17,115 nt of DNA from JAKSCF01 sp028279945 (GTDB taxonomy: Bacteria > Bacillota > Clostridia > Peptostreptococcales > JAAYPU01). The stretch lies in assembly GCA_028279945.1 (NCBI GenBank), contig JANQMT010000163.1, positions 1-17,115 on the forward strand. Reading direction: 5' to 3'. This document shows, in pieces, positions 7,388-15,150 of this stretch. Every line of letters begins with the position of its first letter. Within the stretch, counting starts at the first letter, position 1. The notes below the pieces were generated by a model. That model was given only the letters and a program-made list of their open reading frames with translations, had not been told where the DNA came from and searched no databases. The translations under genes and the position numbers were made by a program.

Positions 7388-7524
7388 AACATAGGCTTAT
7401 TGAAGATATGGACTATGTTCAATAAGACAGACGATTATATGATGAGAGCTTGCTGTTGCCAAGAAAGATATTAATATGCTTTTGAGGACCAGTACAAAGT
7501 ATTAACTTTGTACTGGTCTTTTTT
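7388..7524 (+). ncRNA. Conserved attenuator leader RNA of the citCDEFX operon (cit/tct leader, copy 2)
   Basis: This is a homologue of the tct leader. P1 pairs 7396-7404 (CTTATTGAA) with 7418-7426 (TTCAATAAG), 9 perfect bp. Compared with copy 1, one pair changes from G-C to A-T on both sides and two others change between G-U and A-U, so pairing is kept. The 13-nt loop 7405-7417 reads GATA-TGGAC-TATG; the loop consensus of both copies is GATAYRGAYTATG. P2 pairs AAAGATA (7464-7470) with TATGCTTT (7475-7482). The antiterminator alternative pairs 7476-7484 with CAAAGTAT (7495-7502). The terminator is at 7487-7524. A CTGTTGC segment (7453-7459) is also shared. Confidence 0.65.
7487..7524 (+). terminator. 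Intrinsic terminator in the cit leader (attenuator)
   Basis: A perfect 14-bp stem, 7487-7500 / 7505-7518, with a 4-nt loop (ATTA) is followed by six T (7519-7524). It lies 51 bp before the citC start and after a promoter with no gene in between, the classic place for transcription attenuation. Confidence 0.92.
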
Positions 7525-7575
7525 ACGTTATTTTAGAACCTTTAATAAAATTGGTTGGTAAATGGGAGTGAGGCA

Positions 7576-8613
7576 ATGAAAGAGTTACAGATTAAAGATG
7601 TTTTTCTAAGCATTGATGAAGAGGTTATGGAAGTAAAAAGACTTCTGGCGACAGAAGATCTTGAACTTGATCCTTTTGTGGAGAAAATTGTTGGTATGTA
7701 TGATGGAGAGAAGCTGGTGGCAACCGGCTCTGTTGCCGGAAATACCATACGAAGTATTTGCGTGGATCATGATTATCGTGGTCAATCAGCCATTAATAAA
7801 CTCATGACCTATCTTATTGACTATTTATACCGAGTTGGTAAGAATCATATTTTCATTTATTCCAAACCGGAGAACGGTAAATCTTTCGAATATTTAGGGT
7901 TTTATCCATTGATTACAACAGATAGAGTGCTGTTGCTTGACAGCAAGCGAAATGGCATCCAAGAATTTTTAGAAAACATTAGGACAAAAAATAAAGACAA
8001 TAAGATTGTCGGAAGCATTGTAATGAATGGTAATCCATTTACTTTAGGGCATAAATATCTTGTTGAAAAAGCGTTGGAATCTTGTGATGAACTTTATCTT
8101 TTTGTTGTCTGGGAGCAGAAATCTCTTTTTCCTAATGATGTCCGATTCAGGTTGATTCAGAAAGGTCTTTCCGAATATAAGCAGGTCCATGTGGTTAAAG
8201 GGGAAGATTATATTATTTCATCAGCAACGTTCCCAACCTATTTTTTAAAAGATGATGATGATACAGATGTGGAGCATGCAAAACTTGATCTTCTGATATT
8301 TAGAGACAAAATCGCACCATATCTTGGCATAACAAAACGATTTGTAGGGGATGAAAAAATTAGTATGACTACAAGAAAATACAATGAACAGATGAAAGCG
8401 ATTCTTGATGGAAAAGGATTTGATGTGGTTGAGATTCCCAGAAAAGAAAAAAGTGGAAAAATAATCAGCGCATCCTATGTAAGAGACTATATCCGTCATG
8501 ACCGGTGGAAAGAAGTGAAAGAAATTGTTCCCATAACGACCTATGAATTTCTTCAGTCAGAAGAAGCGAAACCCATCATAGAAAAAATCAAAAGATCAAA
8601 TACCAGACATTAA
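7576..8613 (+). CDS. citC: CitC, [citrate (pro-3S)-lyase] ligase
   Basis: CitC acetylates the thiol of the citrate lyase ACP prosthetic group using acetate and ATP, switching the lyase on. The 345-residue protein has an N-terminal GNAT-like domain (about 1-130, with the DGEKLVATGSVAGNTIRSI segment) and a C-terminal nucleotidyltransferase domain. The latter has the (H/T)xGH motif T156-L-G-H159 in NPFTLGHKYLV, then the YIISSATFPTYFLK segment and, near the end, an ISASYVR motif. The ATG at 7576 is preferred, with GTGAGG just upstream. An in-frame TTG at 7555 would add seven residues without a good ribosome binding site. It is the first gene of citC-D-E-F-X, as in many bacteria. Confidence 0.95.
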   Translation: MKELQIKDVFLSIDEEVMEVKRLLATEDLELDPFVEKIVGMYDGEKLVATGSVAGNTIRSICVDHDYRGQSAINKLMTYLIDYLYRVGKNHIFIYSKPENGKSFEYLGFYPLITTDRVLLLDSKRNGIQEFLENIRTKNKDNKIVGSIVMNGNPFTLGHKYLVEKALESCDELYLFVVWEQKSLFPNDVRFRLIQKGLSEYKQVHVVKGEDYIISSATFPTYFLKDDDDTDVEHAKLDLLIFRDKIAPYLGITKRFVGDEKISMTTRKYNEQMKAILDGKGFDVVEIPRKEKSGKIISASYVRDYIRHDRWKEVKEIVPITTYEFLQSEEAKPIIEKIKRSNTRH

Positions 8614-8631
8614 CAATGAAGAGGTGAAGGA

Positions 8632-8928
8632 ATGAGGATTATTAAAAGTTCTATAGCAGGTACATTAGAATCCAGTGATATCCAAATCAGGATTGAGCCT
8701 GGACAAAAAGGCAAAATCAATATTCGTTTACAGAGTGTCGTTGAAAAACAATTTGGGAATCAAATCAGGGAATTGATTAGAGAGGAATTAACAAAACTAG
8801 GTGTTTCCCAGTGTGAAGTGACTGCTATCGATAAAGGTGCCCTTGACTTTGCTATTGTGGCTAGATTGCAAAGTGCAGCTTATTTGGGTGCTGGAATTGA
8901 TAAGAATATTGCTTGGGAGGGAATGTAA
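8632..8928 (+). CDS. citD: CitD, citrate lyase acyl carrier protein (gamma subunit)
   Basis: CitD carries the phosphoribosyl-dephospho-CoA prosthetic group on which acetyl and citryl groups are exchanged. The 98-residue length is normal. The attachment serine is S14 in the IAGTLESSD segment, matching the GTLESGD motif of enterobacterial CitD. The VEKQFG and DKGALDFAIVARL segments are also family-typical. The ribosome binding site GAGGTGAAGG (8621-8630) is next to the ATG. Its stop overlaps the citE start by one base, indicating translational coupling. Confidence 0.96.
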   Translation: MRIIKSSIAGTLESSDIQIRIEPGQKGKINIRLQSVVEKQFGNQIRELIREELTKLGVSQCEVTAIDKGALDFAIVARLQSAAYLGAGIDKNIAWEGM

Positions 8929-9800
8929 TGGATAAGTTAAGAAGAACCATGTTGTATGTCCCTGGGAATAATCCCGGCATGTTAAGAGATGCAGGTATCT
9001 ATGGAGCAGATTCTCTAATGTTTGATCTGGAAGATTCTATAGCCTTAACTGAAAAAGTAAGTGCCAGATTTATGGTGCACCATGCCATCGGTTCAATGGA
9101 TTATGGTGACACAGAAATCGTAGTAAGAATAAATTCACTGGAGTCCGGTTTAGGCCGGGAAGATATCCATGCTGTGGTTTCAGCAGGTGTGGATGTCATA
9201 CGTCTTCCTAAAACTGAGACACCTCAAAACATTAAGGATGTTGAAGAAATTATTGATTCGGCTGAGCGTCAATACAATCGCCCTGTGGGGAGTACAAAGA
9301 TAATGGCAGCAGTGGAAAGCCCTCTTGGAGTTATGAATGCTTATGCGATTGCAACAGCGTCAAGGCGTATTATCGGCATAGCCATTGGAGCTGAAGACTT
9401 CGTAACCAACATGTACACAAAGCGTAGTGATGAAGGTGCCGAACTAATGGTAGCCAGAAGCCAGATTCTAATGGCCGCTAGAGCTGCAAAGATATATGCC
9501 ATTGATACGGTTTATTCTGATGTGGACAACGAAGAAGGATTGAGACATGAAGTTGAACAAATAAAGCAACTTGGTTTTGACGGAAAATCTATTATTAATC
9601 CAAGGCAAGTAAACATCGTACATGATGTGTTTGCTCCATCGAAAGAAGAGGTCATGAAAGCAAAAAGAATTCAGCAGGCAGCCAATGAGGCCCTTGAAAA
9701 AGGCCTGGGTGTTATTTCTCTTGATGGTAAGATGATTGATAAACCTATTGTAGACAGAGCTGAACGTTTGTTGTCATTAGCCATGGCAACAGAGTCATAG
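8928..9800 (+). CDS. citE: CitE, citrate lyase beta subunit (citryl-ACP lyase)
   Basis: CitE splits citryl-S-ACP into oxaloacetate and acetyl-S-ACP in a Mg-dependent reaction. The 290-residue protein is of the HpcH/HpaI-type TIM-barrel family. The N-terminal RRTMLYVPGNNPGM segment and MFDLEDSI are clear signatures. The predicted metal ligands are E130 (AAVESPLGVMNAY) and D157 (IGAEDF). SIINPRQV near 223 is typical of the C-terminal part. The ATG at 8928 shares its A with the citD stop (TAATG) and follows GGGAGGG. An upstream in-frame TTG inside citD gives no better ribosome binding site. CitE acts in a complex with CitD and CitF. Confidence 0.96.
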   Translation: MDKLRRTMLYVPGNNPGMLRDAGIYGADSLMFDLEDSIALTEKVSARFMVHHAIGSMDYGDTEIVVRINSLESGLGREDIHAVVSAGVDVIRLPKTETPQNIKDVEEIIDSAERQYNRPVGSTKIMAAVESPLGVMNAYAIATASRRIIGIAIGAEDFVTNMYTKRSDEGAELMVARSQILMAARAAKIYAIDTVYSDVDNEEGLRHEVEQIKQLGFDGKSIINPRQVNIVHDVFAPSKEEVMKAKRIQQAANEALEKGLGVISLDGKMIDKPIVDRAERLLSLAMATES

Positions 9801-9812
9801 GAGGTAGAGAAA

Positions 9813-11366
9813 ATGATCAATACATTAGGCAGAGAAGTTTCTGATGAATTAATGAAAAAGATGAATAAACAACTATATTCAGGGCCATTTGAAGTACATC
9901 CCGATATGAGATTTAACGGCAGAAAAATTGCCTGCGTTGAGCCGTGTCAATCCAGTAAATTACTTCAGAGTATTGATGAGGCCATAGATAAAACAGGTCT
10001 AACAGACGGTATGACCATTTCTTTCCATCACCACTATAGATCAGGTGATAAAGTCATCAATATGGTTATGGACCGAATCGCAAAAAAAGGTATTAAAGAT
10101 TTATACCTTGCTGCCAGTTCACTTATTGATGTTCATAAACCATTGATAGAGCATATTAAAAACGGCGTCATTACCGGGATTACAACCAGTGGGCTAAGAG
10201 GTGAATTAGCACAGGCCATATCTTGCGGCTTGATGGAAAAACCTATAATTTTTAGAAGCCATGGGGGTCGTGCAAGAGCCATTGAAACAGGTGAACTATG
10301 TATTGATGTCGCTTTTATGGGCGTTCCTTCATCGGATGAATACGGTAATGTATCCGGTGAAAGGGGTAAAACCATTTGTGGTGCACTTGGCTATGCGAGA
10401 ACAGACTCACGACATGCAGACCAGGTGGTTGTTATCACGGATACGTTAGCTGAGTTTCCAAATATCCCTGCAAGCATTAAACAAGTTGATGTGGATTACG
10501 TTGTTGTGGTTGATGAAATCGGTGATCCAAATGGTATCTCAACAGGAGCAACACGATTCACAAAGAATCCAAAAGAATTACTAATAGCTGAAAAAGCCGC
10601 TAAAGTGATTATCAACAGTGGTTATTTTAGAGATGGTTTTTCTTTCCAAACCGGTTCAGGCGGATCATCACTGGCGGTAACAAGGTTCCTTAGAAAAGCT
10701 ATGATTCAACATGATATTAAGGCAAAATTCGCGCTGGGTGGTATTACAGAACCTATGGTAAGACTTCATGAGGAAGGTTTAATCAAACACTTATACGACG
10801 TACAAAGTTTTGACTTATATGCAGCCAACTCTTTTAAAAATAATCGTATGCACCACGAAATTGAAGCAGGTTACTATGCAAATCCATTTACAAGAGGATG
10901 TATTGCTAACAAATTGGATGTGGTTATTCTTAGTGCCCTTGAAATCGATGTGAATTTTAATGTTAACGTTATGACCGGTTCCGATGGTTATATCCGTGGC
11001 GCTTCAGGCGGGCACTCAGACACTGCAGCATCGGCAAAGATGACAGTGGTTGTTGTACCACTTATGAGAGGGCGAACACCCTCTGTGGTTAAAAATGTTC
11101 AAACTATTATTACACCTGGCGAAACGGTGGATGTATTGGTTACAGACCGAGGCGTAGCTGTGAATCCACTTAGGAAAGAGTTGATTGAAAAGTTAAGCAA
11201 AGCAGGGGTAAAAATGGTGGATATCAATGACTTGCAAAAACAAGTTCGACAACTGGTAGGAGAGCCAAACCCAATAGAGTTTGAAGAAAATATTGTTGGT
11301 GTTATCGAATACCGTGACGGTACAATCATTGACGTGGTAAAGCAAGTTAAGGAAGTGATGGCTTGA
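9813..11366 (+). CDS. citF: CitF, citrate lyase alpha subunit (acetyl-ACP:citrate ACP-transferase)
   Basis: CitF exchanges acetate for citrate on the ACP prosthetic group, making citryl-ACP for CitE. The 517 residues are close to the E. coli length and the CoA-transferase fold is expected. Visible landmarks are GMTISFHHHYRSGD (about 67-80), FQTGSGGSSLAVTRFLRKAM (about 278-297) and the VMTGSDGYIRGASGGHSDTA segment near 390-410. The ribosome binding site AGGAGG (9799-9804) overlaps the citE stop. The last codons overlap citX by four bases (TTGA). Confidence 0.97.
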   Translation: MINTLGREVSDELMKKMNKQLYSGPFEVHPDMRFNGRKIACVEPCQSSKLLQSIDEAIDKTGLTDGMTISFHHHYRSGDKVINMVMDRIAKKGIKDLYLAASSLIDVHKPLIEHIKNGVITGITTSGLRGELAQAISCGLMEKPIIFRSHGGRARAIETGELCIDVAFMGVPSSDEYGNVSGERGKTICGALGYARTDSRHADQVVVITDTLAEFPNIPASIKQVDVDYVVVVDEIGDPNGISTGATRFTKNPKELLIAEKAAKVIINSGYFRDGFSFQTGSGGSSLAVTRFLRKAMIQHDIKAKFALGGITEPMVRLHEEGLIKHLYDVQSFDLYAANSFKNNRMHHEIEAGYYANPFTRGCIANKLDVVILSALEIDVNFNVNVMTGSDGYIRGASGGHSDTAASAKMTVVVVPLMRGRTPSVVKNVQTIITPGETVDVLVTDRGVAVNPLRKELIEKLSKAGVKMVDINDLQKQVRQLVGEPNPIEFEENIVGVIEYRDGTIIDVVKQVKEVMA

Positions 11367-11875
11367 GCAACCTGACAAAGGCTAAATTATTGGCTGCTAG
11401 GTCAAAAAGAAAAGATAGCCAAGAACAAATTTTAAGTCAATTTGGAGATAATTTAGTTTCTATGACGATGAATATTCCGGGGCTTGAAAAATCCAATGAG
11501 AAGATAGTAAAAGCCTTCACTAAAGCGTTTTTTGGTTTAATTGAGGTAATGAAATTTGAAGGTTACCATATCAACCATGTTGAGTTTAATGACGTAACAA
11601 GTGGACCTGTAGGATTTATTAGTTGTAAAGGGGATTGTTATGAATTAAAATGCCTTTTGGTTTTATATGAAGAGTCTACCACTATTGGGAGACTGCTTGA
11701 TGTGGATATCATCCATATGAAATATGGACAGATTACAAGAAGTGACTTAGCGTTTGAACCAAGAAAGTGTTTTCTTTGTGATGAGGAAGCTAATTTTTGT
11801 CGAAGAAATCAGACCCATACATTGGATGAGTTGATGGAATATGTTAATGAGAGGCTGAAGGTCTATAACACTTAA
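11363..11875 (+). CDS. citX: CitX, apo-citrate lyase phosphoribosyl-dephospho-CoA transferase
   Basis: CitX transfers the prosthetic group made by CitG onto the serine of apo-CitD. The 170-residue protein shows the family signature in its C-terminal half: GRLLDVDI (about 109-116), then a TRSDLAFEPRKCFLC segment and CRRNQTHTLDEL. The start is a TTG overlapping the citF TGA in TTGA, with GGAAGTG (11351-11357) as ribosome binding site. The overlap indicates coupling to citF. It is the last gene of the lyase operon; no clear terminator follows it. Confidence 0.92.
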   Translation: MSNLTKAKLLAARSKRKDSQEQILSQFGDNLVSMTMNIPGLEKSNEKIVKAFTKAFFGLIEVMKFEGYHINHVEFNDVTSGPVGFISCKGDCYELKCLLVLYEESTTIGRLLDVDIIHMKYGQITRSDLAFEPRKCFLCDEEANFCRRNQTHTLDELMEYVNERLKVYNT

Positions 11876-11888
11876 AATTTTCATATAC

Positions 11889-11935
11889 TTTTCACATATT
11901 TTTACCAATCTTTTACCATAATCTTTTCCTATAAT
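11889..11935 (+). promoter_or_regulatory. Promoter with three 11-bp-spaced direct repeats (OmpR/PhoP-type operator candidate)
   Basis: TTTTCAC (11889), TTTTACC (11900) and TTTTACC (11911) start exactly 11 bp apart. A looser TTTTCC lies at 11924. The last strong repeat covers the -35 position of a consensus TATAAT (11930-11935), which has no good -35 of its own. This arrangement is typical of promoters activated by OmpR/PhoB/PhoP regulators, which bind direct half-sites one helical turn apart. An OmpR-type regulator is encoded 600 bp downstream. Confidence 0.55.
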
Positions 11936-11976
11936 GAGCTTGTAAAAACAAATTAACTCAAAAAGGAGAGATTAAA

Positions 11977-12462
11977 ATGAAAAAGTTTTTAAGTCTAATG
12001 TTAGTTATTGTTTTGGTTTTAAGTTCAGCGGTGGTTGCTTTTGCAGCAGAACCCCAGGAAGGTGAGAAGAAAGAAAGGGTTAATATTGCCAAAGAATTTA
12101 ATGAAGAGCTGCACCAAATTATTGACCTAAGAATTGAAAAAAATGATCTCAATACAGAAATACTTACGATAAAAGATGGAATGATCGATGTAAAAGCTGA
12201 AAAAGAGGAATTAAGTGAAGCAGTAAAAGAAGCTGTAAAAGGAATAAGAGAAGAATTAAAAGGCATTAATGGTGAGGTGAAAGCATTAAGCGAATCAATA
12301 AGAGAAACAAAAGCCGCATTTAAAGAGGCAATAAAAGCTCAAGATATGGATGAAGCAGAAGCATTATTAGAGCAAGAGATCCAATACCATGAAACCGTGA
12401 ATGACTATTTAGAAGACAAGATTGCTTTACTCAATGAGATTTTAAAGACTGTTACAGAATAA
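11977..12462 (+). CDS. Small exported alpha-helical (coiled-coil) protein
   Basis: I do not recognise a named family. The 161-residue protein has a clear signal peptide: MKK, a hydrophobic core (about 4-20), and an A21-F22-A23 signal peptidase site before A24. The mature part is almost entirely charged helix rich in E, K, I and L. Heptad-like patterns run through about 40-157, and there are no cysteines. AAGGAGAG at 11963-11970 precedes the ATG. A terminator follows and a two-component pair lies beyond. Small exported helical proteins next to two-component systems can be envelope-stress or accessory sensor proteins in the manner of CpxP/Spy. That role here is inference only; no LTxxQ motif is seen. 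Confidence 0.8.
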   Translation: MKKFLSLMLVIVLVLSSAVVAFAAEPQEGEKKERVNIAKEFNEELHQIIDLRIEKNDLNTEILTIKDGMIDVKAEKEELSEAVKEAVKGIREELKGINGEVKALSESIRETKAAFKEAIKAQDMDEAEALLEQEIQYHETVNDYLEDKIALLNEILKTVTE

Positions 12463-12478
12463 ATGAATGTTTCACTTG

Positions 12479-12508
12479 AAAAGGGATAGATATTTTTCTA
12501 TCTCTTTT
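12479..12508 (+). terminator. Intrinsic terminator after the exported helical protein gene
   Basis: A 12-bp stem pairs 12479-12490 (AAAAGGGATAGA) with 12497-12508 (TCTATCTCTTTT), with one G-U pair and a 6-nt loop. The TTTT that would serve as tail is within the 3' arm, so the terminator may be only moderately strong. Confidence 0.6.
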
Positions 12509-12520
12509 GTTGCTGTAATT

Positions 12521-12529
12521 TGATATAAT
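12521..12529 (+). promoter_or_regulatory. Extended -10 promoter for the OmpR-family two-component operon
   Basis: TGATATAAT (12521-12529) is a TGN-extended consensus -10, 44 bp before the regulator start. No good -35 lies 17 bp upstream, as is common for extended -10 promoters. Confidence 0.5.
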
Positions 12530-12573
12530 TTGTTTAGATCGTTATTGGGTGGATAGGGAAGCAGGTGGTGTAA

Positions 12574-13251
12574 TTGAAGCATATTTTTGTAATTGATGAT
12601 GAGAGAAACATATGTGAATTGATCAAAAAATATTTAGTGAAAGAAGGCTATTTGGTGACTCTTTTTAATGATGCCGGCAGCGCTTACGAAGAGATAAAAC
12701 GGTTAAAGCCGGATTTAATCGTTCTAGACATCATGATGGCCGGTATGACCGGATTAGAACTCTGTCAAAAGATTAGAATAGATAATGAAGTGCCCATCAT
12801 TTTTGTATCGGCACGAGATGAAGAATTGGATAGGATATTGGGTCTTGAATTAGGTGGAGACGATTATTTGACAAAACCGTTCAGTCCAAGAGAGTTAACG
12901 GTTAGGATCAAGAACATATTCAAGAGACTGGAAAAAAATCAAAGTATCCGTCAGCAAAGTATGGTCTTAGACGATTTACATATTTATCCTGCAAGAAGGT
13001 ATATTGAAAAAGAAGGAGAAGAGTTGAAGTTTACCGCAAAGGAATATGAAGTTTTAGAATTTATGGCAAAAAATAAAAATCAACCTTTTACCAGAGAACA
13101 GCTGATTCAGAAAATATGGGGCTATGATTATATTGGAGAAGAGCGCATCATAGATGATATTATTAAAAGAATCAGAAAAAAGTTATCAACAGCAAACTCT
13201 AATGTCAAAATTGTAACAGTTTGGGGGTACGGATACAGAATTGATGGTTAA
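12574..13251 (+). CDS. OmpR/PhoB-family response regulator
   Basis: This 225-residue DNA-binding regulator pairs with the following kinase. The receiver domain (1-115) has D8-D9, phosphoacceptor D52 in LIVLDIMM, S79 and K101 in YLTKPF. The winged-helix domain (about 130-225) has the EYEVLEFM, RIIDDIIKRIRKKL and VWGYGYRI segments. The start is TTG, because the codon directly upstream in frame is a TAA; AGGTGGTG at 12563-12570 is the ribosome binding site. It overlaps the kinase gene by 8 bp. The 11-bp repeats before the exported-protein gene are a plausible binding site, unproven. Confidence 0.92.
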   Translation: MKHIFVIDDERNICELIKKYLVKEGYLVTLFNDAGSAYEEIKRLKPDLIVLDIMMAGMTGLELCQKIRIDNEVPIIFVSARDEELDRILGLELGGDDYLTKPFSPRELTVRIKNIFKRLEKNQSIRQQSMVLDDLHIYPARRYIEKEGEELKFTAKEYEVLEFMAKNKNQPFTREQLIQKIWGYDYIGEERIIDDIIKRIRKKLSTANSNVKIVTVWGYGYRIDG

Positions 13252-14599
13252 AATAAATATTCAGTCGAAATTGTTTTTTACATATTTTATTATATTATGT
13301 GTATTTCTCATCATTTCAACGATGATGATATTTATAATTTCTGAAAATTTTTTAATAAATCAAACCAGAAAATCTCTAAGAGAAGAAGCTGATTTTATTG
13401 CAAGTGAGATTGAGCAAATTTCATTTCAACGGGGTAATATATCAGAAAAAATAAAGGAAAGAAAGCGACTTAAGGTATACGGAAATCTTATTGATGAGCA
13501 AATTATTGTATTAGACAACAATAAAAAAATAATTTATACCAATTTACCTGATGAAGAAATGAAAAAGGCCAGAAAAATTTCACAAGAAAAAGATGACAAA
13601 GAGTTAATCTTGGTACGAGTAAGAGTATACGACAGTCAACAAAACGTAAAAGGTCATGTGATATTATTTACTAGATTAAATAATATCAATTATTTAAAGC
13701 AATTAATACGACAATCCCAATTATTGAGCTTTATCGTTGCAGGTGTTTTTTCGCTGATTATTGCTGCTTTTCTAAGCAGAAGCATTACAAGACCCCTCAA
13801 AAAGCTGACGCTATTTATGAAAGGGTTTTCTTTATCCAAAAAGAAGCAGGATTTTAAATGTAATACTGGTGATGAAATTGAAAATTTGGCTCACTATTTT
13901 AATGAAATGACGGAAAAGATATATGAATACGACGAAAAGCAAAAGTCATTTTTACAGAATGCTTCGCATGAATTAAAAACGCCCTTGATGTCCATACAAG
14001 GTTATGCGGAAGCTATAAAAGATGGTGTTGTTGAAGAAGAAGAAATTCCAGGCAGTTTAAATATTATTATAGATGAAAGTCAAAGGCTTAAGAGAATCGT
14101 TGATGAAATTATTTTTCTTACTAAAGTAGAGAATGTTGAAGAGATATTTGATTATAAAGAATATATGATTCAAGATATAATCAGAGAGGTTATGGATAGT
14201 CTTAACATATTAGCCAATGAAAATAATATCAATATGACTCAAGACTTGCATGAAGATATAACCGGTTATTTTGATAAGGATAAACTCATGCGTGCTTTTA
14301 TCAATGTAATAGCCAATTGTATAAGATATGCTGAAAATGAGGTGAAAATAGAAGTAAAAGATTCAGCTTCATTGATTAAAATTTTGATTTGTGATGATGG
14401 AAATGGATTTGAAGCCGGTGAAGCGGGTAAAATATTTGATCGATTTTATAAAGGTAAAAACGGAAGTACGGGCTTAGGACTTGCCATAACAAAAGCGGTT
14501 GTGGAAGGTCATGGCGGTAATATAAAGGCTAAAAATTCTGATGTAAAAGGTGCTTTGTTTGTGATTGCATTACCTAAGCAAAAATTAATATCTAAATAA
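13244..14599 (+). CDS. HAMP-containing membrane sensor histidine kinase
   Basis: This 451-residue kinase is the partner of the preceding OmpR-type regulator. TM1 lies at about 8-30 and an extracellular sensor region of about 125 residues follows. TM2 lies at about 159-180, followed directly by a HAMP domain (SRSITRPLKKLTLF). The phosphoacceptor H242 is in NASHELKTPL. The ATPase domain has the N box with N354 (INVIANCIRYA), DDGNGF, FDRFYKGK and GSTGLGLAI. The ATG at 13244 is chosen; a TTG three bases earlier is also in frame. The signal is unknown. The extracellular part is very charged, and the neighbouring exported helical protein could contact it (inference). Confidence 0.92.
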   Translation: MVKINIQSKLFFTYFIILCVFLIISTMMIFIISENFLINQTRKSLREEADFIASEIEQISFQRGNISEKIKERKRLKVYGNLIDEQIIVLDNNKKIIYTNLPDEEMKKARKISQEKDDKELILVRVRVYDSQQNVKGHVILFTRLNNINYLKQLIRQSQLLSFIVAGVFSLIIAAFLSRSITRPLKKLTLFMKGFSLSKKKQDFKCNTGDEIENLAHYFNEMTEKIYEYDEKQKSFLQNASHELKTPLMSIQGYAEAIKDGVVEEEEIPGSLNIIIDESQRLKRIVDEIIFLTKVENVEEIFDYKEYMIQDIIREVMDSLNILANENNINMTQDLHEDITGYFDKDKLMRAFINVIANCIRYAENEVKIEVKDSASLIKILICDDGNGFEAGEAGKIFDRFYKGKNGSTGLGLAITKAVVEGHGGNIKAKNSDVKGALFVIALPKQKLISK

Positions 14600-14612
14600 A
14601 TGGAGAACGTAT

Positions 14613-15068
14613 ATGAAAAAGATTGGTGTTATTTCAGATACGCACGGCGTTGTAAATGAAAAAATAATGGATATTTTTAAGGAATGTGACATGATTATAC
14701 ATGCCGGAGATATTGGGACTATGGATGTCATGAATACCTTGGCAACCATTGCCCCTGTAAAGGCCGTTCGTGGCAACATTGACACAGAGGATTGGGCTGA
14801 AAAGTTCCCCGTTACAAGAATTGAAGAAATAGAGGGTATTAAAGTATTTGTCATTCACGATATTGGAAGTATAGAGGATGATCTAAAATCATTGGGATGC
14901 TCTGTGGTTATTTGCGGGCATTCCCACCAGTACAAACAAGAAGTAAAAGATGGCATCTGCTATATCAACCCAGGCGGATCAGGAAGAAAAAGATTCAATC
15001 TACCGTTATCTGTTGTAATACTCACAATCAACCAAGGCGAATGTATTGCCCGGGAAATATTTTTATAA
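14613..15068 (+). CDS. YfcE/MJ0936-type metallophosphoesterase
   Basis: This 151-residue cytosolic phosphodiesterase is of the calcineurin-like superfamily. Metal-binding motifs are in order: D9-x-H11 (ISDTH), G32-D33 (HAGD), G54-N55 (VRGN), H82 (VIHDIG) and G102-H103-S104-H105. H82 is followed by D-I-G, where many homologues have GH. Members typically hydrolyse small phosphodiesters in vitro with Mn or Ni; the natural substrate is unknown. It begins 13 bp after the kinase stop with GGAGAA as ribosome binding site, so it probably shares the two-component transcript. Confidence 0.9.
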   Translation: MKKIGVISDTHGVVNEKIMDIFKECDMIIHAGDIGTMDVMNTLATIAPVKAVRGNIDTEDWAEKFPVTRIEEIEGIKVFVIHDIGSIEDDLKSLGCSVVICGHSHQYKQEVKDGICYINPGGSGRKRFNLPLSVVILTINQGECIAREIFL

Positions 15069-15150
15069 AATATATTTCCAACTAAACTAAATAAATCTGA
15101 TTATTTTCCGATATTTATAAATAGATAATTTTTCCAAATGAGGTGTCATT

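Noticed and set aside
7555..7575. Seven-residue N-terminal extension of CitC from a TTG
   Set aside because: No ribosome binding site precedes it, whereas GTGAGG precedes the ATG at 7576.
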